Below are positions 23,838 to 36,100 of a stretch of DNA of 64,000 nucleotides, piece by piece. The notes below the pieces were generated by a model, which had not been told where the DNA came from, ran no database searches, and saw only the letters and a list, made by a program, of their open reading frames with translations. The translations under genes and the position numbers were made by a program. Source of the DNA: Platynereis dumerilii. Taxonomy: Eukaryota; Annelida; Polychaeta; Phyllodocida; Nereididae. Where the stretch lies: NCBI GenBank assembly GCA_026936325.1, contig JAPTHN010000019.1, positions 12,550,253 to 12,614,252 of the forward strand, read 5' to 3'. Position 1 is the stretch's first letter; every line of letters starts with the position of its first letter.

Positions 23838-25907
23838 CCACAAATGCCATATTGAACAAAAATAACATTTAGTGTGATTTGAGCTCAAAAGAAATTTATA
23901 CCCAGTGGATTTGAAAGGAAGAAACAATCCTTGCAAACAAGCTCTGCATCTTCACCCGTCAATAACAGTTACTCTCTGAGAAAGGATAGCCTCAATGCTG
24001 TTTCACTATCCTCGCTGTTCAGTGTCTTCTCAATTGCAAGGAAATAGATGCTTTGCCGCTTGCGCTGCCATAAATCAGCAATTATTCCCACAGTTGAGAA
24101 GACTTGGAAGCCCAGGAAATGAGAAAGTTGTTCATGCTGTTTGAACTAACGACATGAAGAAGGGTTTTGGTTTTCTAGTTTCCAGCTAAGCGAATATTCA
24201 AACCAGAAAAACTCTCTCATCCCTCCAATAAATCATCCGCATTTTGTGTTTGACTCAAGACTAAACTTATTGTTTGTCGGCGATAGAATTTCTCAGATTG
24301 GCATTGAAGGACTGTTGAGAAACAGTTCAGTTTATCATTGATATCAGGATAAATGAATATGTGATTTTATAATATTAGTATCAGAAGTGAAAAAATAGTA
24401 TTAGAGCTTCCGTGGTTTGAAGTGAAGACTTTAAGACTTGTGGAATAGGTGACTGGTGTTATGTCTAGCAAATTTGATATGAACGTGATTGTATGACACT
24501 GATCAATAAGAACCCATTTACACTGGATGTGCCATAAATCACAATTCATCATGACAAGAGAGACAATAGCTGATCTGATGGATCCACTTTTTGTTACTGA
24601 GGCGATCTATTTCACCTTTGTGCTTGCTGATTGATCTATCAGTGACATGCATGTGAGTGGGAATGTTTTATCAATTGTTGCTACTGTTGTTGAAAGATCA
24701 GTGATGATTGAATTTGACCATCATTCTAAACAAGGTTTCAGCAAATACACTGTACATGCAAAGTGAGAAAGGAAAAGGTTTCGAAGTATTGTACTCTACA
24801 GTTGTCTTTGTGGTAAAAACTTTTTGCATTCATGTGTCACTGTTCTGTCCTCTGTTTCTCTTCAGGTATTATTTGTGGTCAAGCGGGCCAACAAAGGCAT
24901 ATTACTGCAGATTAATTTATTATGAGTTTCTCTGGGTTGTTTTCTCAGTTTCTATGTGGTATTTTCAGATTGTCTGATTGGTCCATAGGCAACAAAACGT
25001 CCTCCAAATATCTGTGCTGAACGTAGGAAACTGTGAAAAATGTTACATTCTGCTTCACTGAGCAGCTGAGTTTGGTTTGTAGATAAGACTAGCCAAACAC
25101 GTCCACTGGAATTTATATACGTTTTTGTGGTATTCAAATTAATTTATAGTATGAAATTCAGTGTCGCAGCAAATCACATTAAGTAAATTTGCCACGTTTT
25201 ATTGGCCTAATGCAGGAACTCATACTTATTGAAATTGCAGTAATAATAGCCTTGCCAGACCTTCCAAAAAACCAAAGGAAAATAAACCAACCACAACAAC
25301 AAATAATACCAAAGGAAAGCAGCATCTGAATATACAATGTGTACACGTATTCATCCATCTGTGTTATTGGATGAGGTTTCCATTGTGATGGATAATATTG
25401 ATCATCAAATGATTCCTTTAAATCTCAATTTAGGCCGAGAGGTCCTTGGCTGTACAATCTGTATTTGAACCATGGCAAATGACAAAAGATATTTAAAATC
25501 CTCTCTGCCTTGAAATGGCATTATGAAACAACACCAGAGACAAAATAGTTGTCAGAAAAAAAAACGTGATTTCAGCTAACACTTTTAAAGAAATTTATTA
25601 AAAAATCAATATTTCGCATTAGTTGGATTTACTGACCTTCTTGGAAGTCAGAAAAGTTCCCAGTGCCTCAGTATGTCATGCTTTCAAGGTATTCATTTAG
25701 CCTAAAAAGCACGATATTTTCAGTCACTTCTGAGTGTCTAGGTTTTTAAAAACTTTTGCTGTAATATTTGCTATGCTTCAGTAATATCCTGAACTGTTTC
25801 TAATTTCTTTTTCAATTCCTTGTTGTTTCCTCTTCAATTTTGCTAAGAAACACATCAAAATGTGTCATAAGACATAACGGTGTGAAAAACAAAGCTGCAA
25901 GCATCCA

Positions 25908-26338
25908 CGGCTCAAGTATAGATTCCAACTGCAAACAGTCCACCAGTGACAGCTTTTAATCGTAAAAATTTTGTTGTTCGTGCCTTAGAGCTCTTTGCAG
26001 ATTAGCAGTCCATTGGAAAGATAAATTTTCTTCTTTGCCATATCATTCACAGTTACCTGTTGGTTTCCTAATCTTCTTTTTCGATACTAAAGTAGCTATA
26101 GTTATTTAATCAGTTAGTTTATTGACACCTATGCTGCAAGATACGATGCACACTGAATCAACTGATTAAACTATTAACTGACACAAACAAATTGTAAAAA
26201 CATTTTCAGGCCAGTGACATCACAAGTCGAAGTTGCAAGTTAATTTTGAAACTGTTAGCGCCGCTAATCCGCACAGATCTACAACATCCAATAATATAGC
26301 GCATTCTTTCATCGCATTTGGAATCAATACTTGAGCCG
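25908..26338. mobile_element. MITE with about 22-bp terminal inverted repeats
   Basis: CGGCTCAAGTATAGATTCCA at the left is the inverse complement of TGGAATCAATACTTGAGCCG at the right with one mismatch. The element is 431 bp and non-coding. It lies between two tandem-unit blocks that are closer together in copy 2, which supports an insertion. No clear target duplication. Confidence 0.6.
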
Positions 26339-26623
26339 AAAAAAAAAACCATTAAAAAATGTCCATGCATTGATAAGTGTTATTCAATCAAACATTTTCA
26401 AAACTTCATTTAATTTTTTGCTTCTGCTTGTCCCAAGAGAAAAAACACAAAATGTCATTGACCCTCCACAAAGTTGGTGACCCTTGCAGCGACATACAAG
26501 TGCTCAAGTAATCTCCCAATTTAGAAAACTAATTGAGAACTTTTAAAGATTCCTTTAAATGACCTACATGCACAACTGTCAGAAAGTGAAGGCTTCAATA
26601 ATTCTAGGTTGAACAGAAGCAAA

Positions 26624-27649
26624 TACCGTACTTGAGGGTATTATCAGCACCTTAAGCAAAAGGAGGTCATGGAAATACCAAAACTTGGTCAAATGCCACC
26701 ATACAAGCATTCTGGGAACTAGCATAACCATTTTGCAAAATCCCACCAGACAACAGTCCCAGTCAGTCTTGTTCCAGTACCGGTGGGGACCTAAATGTAG
26801 ATGCAGTTATTGGAGGGTATTATCAGCATAGTGAGGGTATTATCAGCACATGGATGGTATTTTAAACAGTTTTGTGCTTAGTAGCATTGTTAAAAGTGTC
26901 AGATAGTGCAGCCAATGAACCCATTTTGGATAGAATAATTTTCTCACCTAGTGGGGCCCTCTGTCACCCATTCCTTGTAACAGCACAACTCAGGCCATAG
27001 GTCTGATTGTGCTGCTAATAAGATAGAAATGTGGAATTAATTCAAGTAAAACTGAATATTATGGTGTAATGTACTTGTGGGAATCTAATGCAGTTGTAAG
27101 GTGTAAGATATCAAAATGCTACAGCTATTCCAATGCATTTGCCATATATACTCAAATAAAGGCCCCCCCTCGAATAGAGGCCCCCCTTGAATAGAGGCCC
27201 GGGTAGGTGCTGATAATACCCTCCATTCTACTTTATGGGTTACCTCTTCAACCCCCCTCCTCCATTTGGACAGTGCATTGCGTAATTTCTCAAAAATGGG
27301 CCTAACGCCTTGGAAGGGATAGGACCTAATGTTTGGGACCCATTTCCAGAGCCCTACTTCCTGTTTCAGCTGATTGGGACGGTAACACAACATAACGTCC
27401 TTTTATCTCGGGAGTTAAAAATGACGATTTTAAAAGTGAGGCGTTATTTCTTGTGCAGGAACATGTGACATGGAGCCAGTCAGGCGCTAGGTTAGGTTGT
27501 AATGACTACCAAAATCCTGTAAGAATTGCCTCATGAAAATTAAGGAGTTTTGGCACCAAGACATGTGCGCTTGACTAAGCTGCAGACAAGCAAAAACATC
27601 CAGGGGTGCTGATAATACCCCCCTGCTGATAATACCCTCAAGTACGGTA
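26624..27649. mobile_element. TA-flanked non-autonomous DNA transposon E4
   Basis: The terminal inverted repeats begin CCGTACTTGAGGGTATTATC, with TA at 26624-26625 and 27648-27649. The core GAGGGTATTATCAGCA recurs near 26631, 26814, 26833, 27209, 27606 and 27624 in both orientations. The paralogous block near 56345 reads straight through as GAAGCAAATAACATTTTATT, an empty site with a single TA. The interior near 27150-27200 has a short tandem of GAATAGAGGCCCCCC units. No transposase frame is present. Confidence 0.88.
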
Positions 27650-28375
27650 ATGTGCTTTATTGGGGTTGTATGTTGTTAGAAACAACATCCAATTTCCATT
27701 TTTTTCTATTTCTCAATTAAATTGATTTAATATTTATCAAATAGATGTTTTATACCAATTTCTTTACATTTCTGTGAAAATATATGGAGAGCAATATTAT
27801 ACCTATTTCACTTGTCTTAAGACTTCCGTAGAAAATGTATGTAAATGTACTTCCTTTGTTCTGTGTTGTCCAATGAGGAATTTGTGACATTATTTTCACC
27901 CAGAGATTAAGTGGAGTGTTTCACTGACTCAGCGGAAACTAGACTGAATCAATATAATCTTGAACAGAGCTGAGCTCTAAATCAGGCCGAAAGTGGAGTG
28001 GATCATTTATTCCCAATCTTGGTTTTGTCGCGAAAGAGGATTGCACCATAAATTGTCATTTGTTCTATCTCCAGGTGTAGATGCAGCTATCAAACCTTAA
28101 TCCTTCTACATATATAGAATTGCAATCTTTCTTTTTCTATGGAACCGCTGTTGTCAAGTTGTAGTCACAGATATGATTGTAGTATCAGATATGGTTGAAG
28201 TGAATGAAAAATTCCAACACCATAAAAGTCCATATGGGTTAGTAACCTTTAAATTTCAATATTTAATGAATCATTGAGGCTGACATTTGGCAGGTTGTTC
28301 TAGATGCCTCACTAGAAACCGAAACTTTGAGTGGCCCAGAATGGGGACTTCTTAGTCGAACTTTCATCAAGCCAT

Positions 28376-30503
28376 AAATACATATTCAGGTATCACATAA
28401 CCCCTAGGGTGCATCTAACCCCCTTACATAGTTGGGGGGTGAGGCTTGGTGTTCTGGATAAAACCCTAAAATTTCATTGAAATCCATTAAGGACTAGGGG
28501 TGGCTGATTGCAATTGAAAATTATGCAATATTTATGTTTTTCGATCATTAAATAATCCGCGGCTCTCTGTGACTCAGTCAATACTAGAGATGCATCAAAG
28601 ATAATGATTTCTCTGGAAAGCCCTGATCAAGAGCTTCAAAATGAATACCAACAATCTATGTTTGCATGCATTTTAAGCAGTGTTAGTCATCGGTTTCAAA
28701 CAAGAAATGAGGCTTTTTCTAATGACTCTATGCTAGGCCATACCAAATTTCGACAAAGTTAGCCGATCAGAGCCCAACCTTCCCAAAAGTTGTGGATGGA
28801 GTCTAGAAGACTTCCTGTGAAATTCAGGTCAGTTGAAGATGTCCTTATGCCGGTTTACCCCCTACTTTTGATTTTACATAAAAAATTGCCAATTTTGGGA
28901 TTTTTGGGCTGTATCTCGACAACCTTTCCACATACAGAGCTGCAAGTACACTCAAAATTTGCAGAATGGTCATATTTGGTATGGTCCATGTAGCCTTTTA
29001 CCTTTCAGGTGCCATCTCTGTTGTTAAACTTTGACAAATGGTTCAAGGAACTTGAATTTGTCCTTTGGTAATATATTTGGTATTCATAAAGTCATTGAAG
29101 TCATCCAGTAAATAAAAGATGACAGAGCATTATTTGATAATAGCCTACATTGTGTATTCTTCTGCTAGAAAAGTATCAACAGGTTTCACATGACCTGCTG
29201 CGGCTGGACACATGTGACAGCTGTGAATCTTGCAGAATCAGTGGCATGTGTAATTAGGGGACCACCAGATTATGTTTCCATCTCCCTTTCATTGAATTCC
29301 ATAGTGTCTTCATAAATGTATCATTATGAATCAGGCACATCATTATCATTATAATCAATTTCTTGCACATATGCCCAGTGGCATTGCCCACTTGTGGCTG
29401 AACATGGCTTTACCACAGCAGTTTCTCAGCAATGGCATGTCTATATTTGCAAGCTGTTGTTGAGGAAAGATGGTCTGGTGCACATTCAGATAGAATCGTC
29501 CTGAGAGTTAGATGGATCATCATTTTCACAATGGCATTATTATTTTGATGGATTCCCAATGTGGAATTTGACCATTTCAATCACCTCTTTCTCAGTTGAT
29601 AGCTTTTCTTTAATAAACAATTTCAAACTTGGATACATTTCCTGGAAATTAAGCTCTCCACATTTTCTGTACATCTCAGTGACCACTTGCCCCTTTTTGA
29701 ATTCATGATTACATTACAAGATTTAACTGCCATTGACTTGCAGCCTTCACCAAAGATTTCAATTTCTACTTCTAACAGCAAAAAAGTGGTAGTGACACTG
29801 ACAGTCTTATCCATATGCAACCTCCAGTGCAGAATAGCACTATTTTTCTCTCTCTGATCGACAATGTCTTCACCCTTGTATTTGCTCCAATTTGCCAAGT
29901 CCAAGTCCTCAGCCCTTGCAGTCTTTAAACGTACCAGTTGCTGAATGAAGTGAGACTGACTTACAAATCAATAGAACATCTTTCCACTAGGATCTTTCCA
30001 CTTCTTTAAAGTTATGCCTATGTATCTTCAAAACTGTCCCAGATTATTGACTGTCATAATATAACATTTTTTCAAATCTCAGTCTCAAGAGATGAGTTTA
30101 TTTTGTAATTTTTCAATGAATATTCGGTGATTATTCGCCCAAAAGGCCATATCTCAATAACCATTGAACCTACAAAATTGGAATTGATCCTAAAATGTTC
30201 AGAATATCCATTTTTGTATTCAATGTCAATACATTTGTATGACCTAAAGTCAATAGTTTCCACAGTTTGATGGAAAATACGATTTTTGACATCCAAATAG
30301 ACGAGGTTTGACATTTAAGCCAGTAGCAGCTGGAATAAGCCTTGAAACTCGGTTTGGTAATATTTTCCTTGTTTTTGGAGATAATGAGCATGCTTTAAGA
30401 GGGTCCCCACAAATTTCCATGATAATAATCCCTCTACTTGTTCACAAAATATAAGGATTTTCGGCGTTTTCCTAGCTTTTTAGAGTTGGAAGAGAGAATG
30501 TGG
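28376..30503. other. Unexplained 2.1-kb insert within tandem unit copy 3
   Basis: In copy 2 the flanking blocks (ending near 22370 and starting near 22505) are about 130 bp apart. Here they are separated by about 2.1 kb with no recognised coding sequence. A short piece around 29225-29270 resembles the end of the 22505-22675 block, so part of the insert is rearranged unit sequence. Minus-strand frames at 29623-29904 and 30072-30391 show no family motifs. Confidence 0.45.
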
Positions 30504-30939
30504 AAAAATGTAAAAAGGCAACCTGGTGGTCTCTTGTGAAATTTGAAAATGTCACCTTTCGCTAATTGCCACCTTAATTCATTCATCCCTGTGTCATTCC
30601 AGTCTGCTCTAGAGGCAGTTTAACGCAGTGAGGCTGCAGATTGACGAAATTCAAATCGAATTGGGTATCGAATTGGCTTCTAGGGCAGTAGGACTGCTGC
30701 CTATCAGGTCCGCGCTGGTGCCTGTCAGGTCCGCGCTCTGCAGAACACAGCAGGAATGAGCTGGGCTGCATCAGAAATTCATGTGAGGACGTGAAATAGA
30801 TCACCAGTTGTCGCCTGGTGTCATTCAACATCCCAGAAAGACATTTGGATATTCTCGAGGAACAGCAGATTATATTGCAGACTGTAGTCATACATGATGT
30901 TATTCACAAGAGACCACCAGGTTGCCTTTTTACATTTTT
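30504..30939. repeat. Perfect 37-bp inverted repeat flanking a tandem-unit block
   Basis: 30504-30540 and 30903-30939 are exact reverse complements over 37 bp (core TTCACAAGAGACCACCAGGT). About 360 bp of tandem-unit sequence lies between them. Copy 2 has only the right-hand version, in partial form (22660-22675), so the left arm is probably a later inverted duplication. Confidence 0.85.
30591..30826. mobile_element. 218-bp insertion with 9-bp direct repeats
   Basis: GTGTCATTC occurs at 30591-30599 and 30818-30826. Copies 2 and 5 lack the 218 bp between them: copy 2 runs from GATGTCATAGTAACATCCC without it. The insert starts CAG and ends CTG, has an internal GTCCGCGCT(C/G) tandem, and encodes nothing recognisable. 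Its class is unknown. Confidence 0.6.
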
Positions 30940-31004
30940 CTCACAATCAAGTTCATTTATAAGTTTCATCTTATAAGTAACTTTGCAAGATACGAATTTG
31001 CAAG

Positions 31005-33060
31005 TTGTACACGTCTTTCTGAATGCTGTAGCAGTGCCCTTACACCAGTGCAATTCTGACATTCTCTCTTCCAACCCTCTACTATTGTGTTGCGCAACAA
31101 ATTTATAAGTATAAGCTGAATTTATATCCTTCAAAAAATTCAACCTTGTTGAATTAATCATGAGGCTGATTCTGATCAAAAACATCCTATACAAGAGATG
31201 AACCTGATTTATTGAGGTTTTATACATCCGATCTCCAGACAACCTGCACTTGATAAATCCACCTACAGAGTCTTGCACTTGGCTGCATCAAGCAAGCGAA
31301 AGGCAGAACAGTTAACCTGAGACTTTTATAGCTTTCTGACAGATTTTCCTTAGTTTGAGTAGCCTTATAGTTTGTAAGAATCACGTAAATAATTTGTGAT
31401 TTTGTTCAGTTATTAGTCTCATGAAATCAGAATACGTACTATGTACTTTACACCCAGCTGCATTCTCAATATTAGTTCCTTTTTGTCAGTGTGATTGGGC
31501 AATAACTCGTCCTTAGAAAAAGAAAATTCTTTTTTTTTGTTGCTGATTTTCCTTTGTCTATACTTCATAATGAATCTATGAAAGAGGAATGTGAAATGAG
31601 TAGCAAAATATCCAGAATAGATTCATAAACTTGTCATAATTTCTTTATTCAAGTTAATCAGCTGGGCCTTTGATTCTTTTGCTTAATTTGAAATGTTTCT
31701 TGAGGAAAGATCTGGCCGCATGGATTTCTCCACCTTACAAAATGAAGGATATTCTCTCAGGATGAAACTTCTTCAATTCCAATAAACACTGATTTTTATG
31801 GATTCTAAAAGGTTCTATATTGGAAATCAGAATCATGCACAATTACAAGTATTACATTAGAAGGACGAGTCTTCGAGGATATACAGTGACTGACTGTGTT
31901 GAGCCAAAACATTGGCTCTTTGTGATCAGAGCAGACCATCAACAACTCTGGGACATTGATTTACAAGGTGACTTGAGCCACTTGACTGTGTTATACAAGG
32001 GGCATTGATTTATCTGTCATGGAGCAATGAGATTACACTGGCAAAATTTTGTTGGACCTGATCTAACAAAGTTGTGAAGATGAGGCCATCATGTTAGTTC
32101 GATGCTATAGAAAAGTAAAAATTGGCAATGTCTAAATTATACACACAGTCTTTGTCAAGGTAGCTGGGTGGCCGAGTGATTAAGGTTTCCGCCTGTTCCC
32201 CTGATATGAAGGAGAACCTGAAATTTTCAGTGAACCTTCATAAGCAAAATCCCAGCTGGATGTTGTTCGGATGAGATGTTAAATTGGTGGCCCCTTGTAT
32301 CAGTGTCTGTGCTGGGCATGTAAAAGATCCCTCACATAAAGTAAATGTGTAGGCCTAAGATGTTGAGGACTCCAAGCTCATCAATCAGCCCTTGTGAGTG
32401 CCCAGAAATGAGCTTAGAGGGCTGCACTTATATCTATCTAATAATTTAAATTTGTTAAAATAATTTATTATTCGCCGGAACTAAATTACTGAGCTTTAAT
32501 TGCCACTATTCTCTTAAGGGGGAAAGTTGTGCTTAATGCTTGTTTGGAAAATAACAAGAAGGTACGATTGAGCAAGTTGCAAAATAGAGACGGCTTTCTC
32601 CAGTCATCTACTTTCCCCACATTTGCCATGGAGAAACCAAAATTAGTATTCCGATTGTTTTTAGAGTAATACTTACTTTTATTGAAGTTGTTCCGATACT
32701 ATTTATAAATAAAAAATTAATTTGAGTGATTTTTGGCTCTAAGGAAATTTACAACTAGCGAGTGTAAAAGGGAGAAACAATGCTCCTACACAGATTCCTC
32801 ATTTTCACCGATCAATAACTCTCAGTTGCAGGATAGCTCCACTGTTCAGACTCTTCCCAATTTTAAAAGAAACAATTCTTTGCCACTTCCACTGCCAAAA
32901 ATTTGAAATTATTTCTCTGGTTGAGGTGACTTGAAAGCCCAGGAATTATTCATGCTGTTTGAACTAACGACATGAAGAGAGGCTTTGGTTTTCTATTTTC
33001 TGACTTAGAAAATACTCATGGCAGACAGCATGTCATATTCCAGTTATAAATCATACCTAT
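31005..33060. repeat. Long non-coding tandem unit, copy 4, left part
   Basis: Blocks 31005-31280, 31490-31770, 31955-32080, 32745-32870 and 32925-33010 match copy 1 at 11160-11460, 14430-14730, 15018-15145, 15345-15460 and 15520-15600. A SINE sits at 32159-32460. The copy is then cut by the nested insertions and resumes at 54641. Confidence 0.7.
32159..32460 (+). mobile_element. tRNA-derived SINE, copy 2
   Basis: The head reads TAGCTGGGTGGCCGAGTGAT and then TAAGGTTTCC, a good tRNA A-box region resembling tRNA-Leu/Ser. The B box is degenerate in this copy. The body matches the antisense SINE at 6685-7020 for about 250 bp, including AAATCCCAGCTGGATGTTGT and AAAAGATCCCTC. It ends in a TATCTATCTAATAATTTAAA tail. 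Confidence 0.82.
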
Positions 33061-34001
33061 ATATATAGATGATTAGTTATGTGCAATATTACTATAAATT
33101 TGGCGCTAGCTAAATTACTGTTATTATTAATTTTATTATCATACACATGACTATGTACATGTGGGCCTACTCTAAACTAATGGTTTCCAAGTTACAGAAA
33201 TTGGATGATTGGCAGAGACTGACTTTCGTTCATTAGCTCCCTCACAGGTTTTGTAGCGGGGCAGGTATGTAAAAAAATAGTGCATTTATACATAGAAGCA
33301 TGAAACTTGGTACACACTTTAAAAAAAACATATATACAAACATATTTGGATCGGGAGTCACTTCAGATTTAGCTTAGGCGGCTACTGGCAGCCATCTTCC
33401 AAAATGGCAGTCAATTCTTCCATTTTGCTGCGTTATGTGTAGTTCGTACAAAAAGAGAATGCGTAAATATTGTTTTTTATTGCTTCTCTAAGTATTCAGT
33501 ACATTACTATAACATTTTTTGGTAGCCTTGGTCTGTTTTCAGGCTTGTTGGAATCCTTTTTGTCAGAAATATTGAGTGAAACACTAGATTTCGCGGTTAC
33601 TGATGGTTACGCCTATTCTCCATGAATCACAAAATAAATTACATATTTGAATTCCTTGCAAGAAGAGCTTTCAAATGAGTAGCCGCATCAATGGGTTTCG
33701 TAAACTTGGTACGAAAATGGAAAAAATGAAAATAAAATGATTTTTTAAGATTTTGTTTTTTCTTTAATTTTGACAAAAAACTCACGGAAACTATTGATGC
33801 GACATTCATTTGAAAGCTCTTCTTACAAGGAATTCAAATATGTAGTCAGTTTTAAAATCAATTGAGATTCCATGAAACTATGGGAAACCGCGAAAATGAT
33901 ACATTTTCTTCAACAGTTCTAACAAAAAGGACCCTGACTACCCTAAAATTCCTCAGTTTAATCTAGAAATCAATTGATAATGTTTCTTAGATCAGTAGAA
34001 G

Positions 34002-34153
34002 TATAGGATACGAGAATATAGATATAACGAGCGCAAGAAATGTACGTCGGTCTCACCATAGACTGTCTTCAAAAGCGCCGGTTGCTTGGGCGGAAGTCCC
34101 ACGGCGCATGGCCGTGACGTCACTGCGGCAGCGCCTCTGGCGGCGGATCCCAC
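34002..34153 (-). repeat. 3' LTR (152 bp)
   Basis: Direct repeat of 54220-54371. A polypurine tract, AGGGGAAGAGT on the minus strand, lies immediately upstream at 34154-34164. AGAAG at 33997-34001 is the left half of the target duplication. The LTR is very short for the size of the element. Confidence 0.88.
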
Positions 34154-34347
34154 ACTCTTCCCCTTGATCTTTCGAGGGCCGAGCCACCGGTGAAGCTTGG
34201 GGGATTCACCAATTGGCATCAACTTCCCATCCCGGGCTGGCAGGCTGCGACGTTATCCGTCATCTTCAGACCCAGAACTTGAATGGTTTGCCCAACAACA
34301 TCATCTTCATATTCCGGCCTGATTGAGCAACCGAAGGTCAGCACCTT

Positions 34348-34792
34348 CATCTTCCTATCCAGGCTTGGATGGTTCTCCATTAGACATCATCTTCCTATCC
34401 AGGCTTGGATGGTTCCCCACTAGACATCATCTTCATGCCCAGGCTTGAATGGTTCTCCATTAGACATCATCTTCCTATCCAGGCTTGGATGGTTCTCCAT
34501 TAGACATCATCTTCATGCCCAGGCTTGAATGGTTCTCCATTAGACATCATCTTCCTATCCAGGCTTGGAGGGTTCCCCGCTAGACATCATCTTCATGCCC
34601 AGGCTTGGATGGTTCTCCATTAGACATCATCTTCCTATCCAGGCTTGGATGGTTCTCCATTAGACATCATCTTCATACCCAGGCTTGGATGGTTCTCCAT
34701 TAGACATCATCTTCCTATCCAGGCTTGGATGGTTCTCCATTAGACATCATCTTCATACACAGGCTTGGATGGGTCTCCAGTAGACATCATTC
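34348..34792. repeat. 40-bp minisatellite in the LTR element's 3' region
   Basis: About eleven units of 40 bp built on AGGCTTGGATGGTTCTCCAT followed by TAGACATCATCTTC. Units carrying CTATCC and ATGCCC/ATACCC variants tend to alternate, giving an 80-bp higher-order period. Non-coding. Confidence 0.9.
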
Positions 34793-35004
34793 CCCCATTC
34801 AGGTGCACAGACTCTGTGTGCCAGACCATCCTACCAGAATTCCCACAGGAACAACGACATGGCCTTGACAGCCGGACGAGGGGAGATCTCGGGGTTGTGC
34901 AAGGTATCCCCGAGATAATATTCCATAGGAGTACCCGGCTCAGTCTATTGAGATCCTATAATGGCAAGAAGCCCTGGAGGCCTCGCCGTGAATGGACATG
35001 ATAT

Positions 35005-36100
35005 TTGGACTGATAGATTTGCATATTTCCAGTGGATATATTCTTCAGAATATATATGCTTTATTGGTAAAGAAGCAATGAAGATCTTGAACTGAACTGA
35101 CTGGATATTTGGACTCTTGTATTTTGGTAATTCTGTATTGCATTTGACTGTTGAATTTACTTCTGTTCCATTTATCGATTTGTTGGTGCCCGTTGTGTCT
35201 CCGCTTCTCATATACCACGGTAGGATATATTTGTCATTTAGTTGACAATTGATCAGTTTTTGTGGCGTTTATGTTTTGGGCTGATAGACTTGTATATTTC
35301 CAGTGTATATATTCTTCAGAATATCTGCTTTATTGGTAAGGAAGCAAAGATGACACGGACATGAACAGATTGTATATTTGGAAGCTCTAGATTTGTATAT
35401 ATTTCGGGTCTATTAAAATCCTATAATTGATGGGAGTTTCCTGGAAGAGTGAGAATACCACACTGGGCACATCCCGCCATTCGGCCATACCCTCCCAGCA
35501 TCTCCGGTCCATGCCGGATGGAGCTCCCCAGAAACCCAAATCGGAAGATGATTATATTGGTGAATCGAGTCACCAATTCCTCAGAAACATGGTGCTATTT
35601 TCGTCGAAGTAATTGACTTGGACAAGGTTTTCCTAGATTTGCGTCGCATTGACGATCTTTGACGGACGTTGTTAGTGGTTTCGACGTAATATAGACGTCG
35701 AAGTGACGGACTTTGAGGGGCTATATTAGTTGTTTCTCATAGATGACACTGGACTTGATAAGATGGTATCTGGGCTCTCTGTGGATTTGGTATCCTAGCT
35801 ACTACATCTATACACCGTTGTATTCTGATATTGTAGATTGGTATATAATTATATTTACCGGCCGTGTCGTCATTGGCAGACGAAGTCTTTAAGACAATCG
35901 AATAACTTGGTGCTGGACTGGAAGGGATAAATCCCTATAGGGCTACCCGCAATGGCTCCAGCTAGGTTGCCATGATTCATGAGAGTATTAAATCAAGTAG
36001 TCGAGGTCCGTGAAAGACTAGTGGACGGCCCAGCGGGGAATGACTAAGTTGACACAGGTGGGAGCTTCCTGGAAGAGCGAGAATACCATGCTTATTCACC
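35005..36100. repeat. Dispersed direct repeats in the LTR element's 3' region
   Basis: A segment of about 65 bp at 35011-35075 (ATTTCCAGTGGATATATTCT and on) recurs at 35285-35345. A second motif, GGAGTTTCCTGGAAGAGTGA at 35430, recurs in variant form at 36062. This points to internal duplication in the 3' untranslated part. Confidence 0.6.

Larger units (their letters stand above)
22700..30925. repeat. Long non-coding tandem unit, copy 3
   Basis: This copy starts near 22740 with sequence related to 19690-19860. It then carries the blocks at 23880-24050, 24100-24180, 24300-24730, 25355-25560, 26400-26580, 27725-28095, 28195-28370 and 30548-30920. It is interrupted by DNA transposons at 22890 and 26624, a MITE at 25908 and an unexplained insert at 28376-30540. 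No conserved frame was found. Confidence 0.7.

Noticed and set aside
32159-32240. A tRNA gene
   Set aside because: Only a degenerate tRNA-like head followed by a SINE body and tail; the second copy confirms a SINE.
34348-34792. CRISPR-like array
   Set aside because: Continuous 40-bp tandem units without unique spacers, in a eukaryotic LTR element: a minisatellite.
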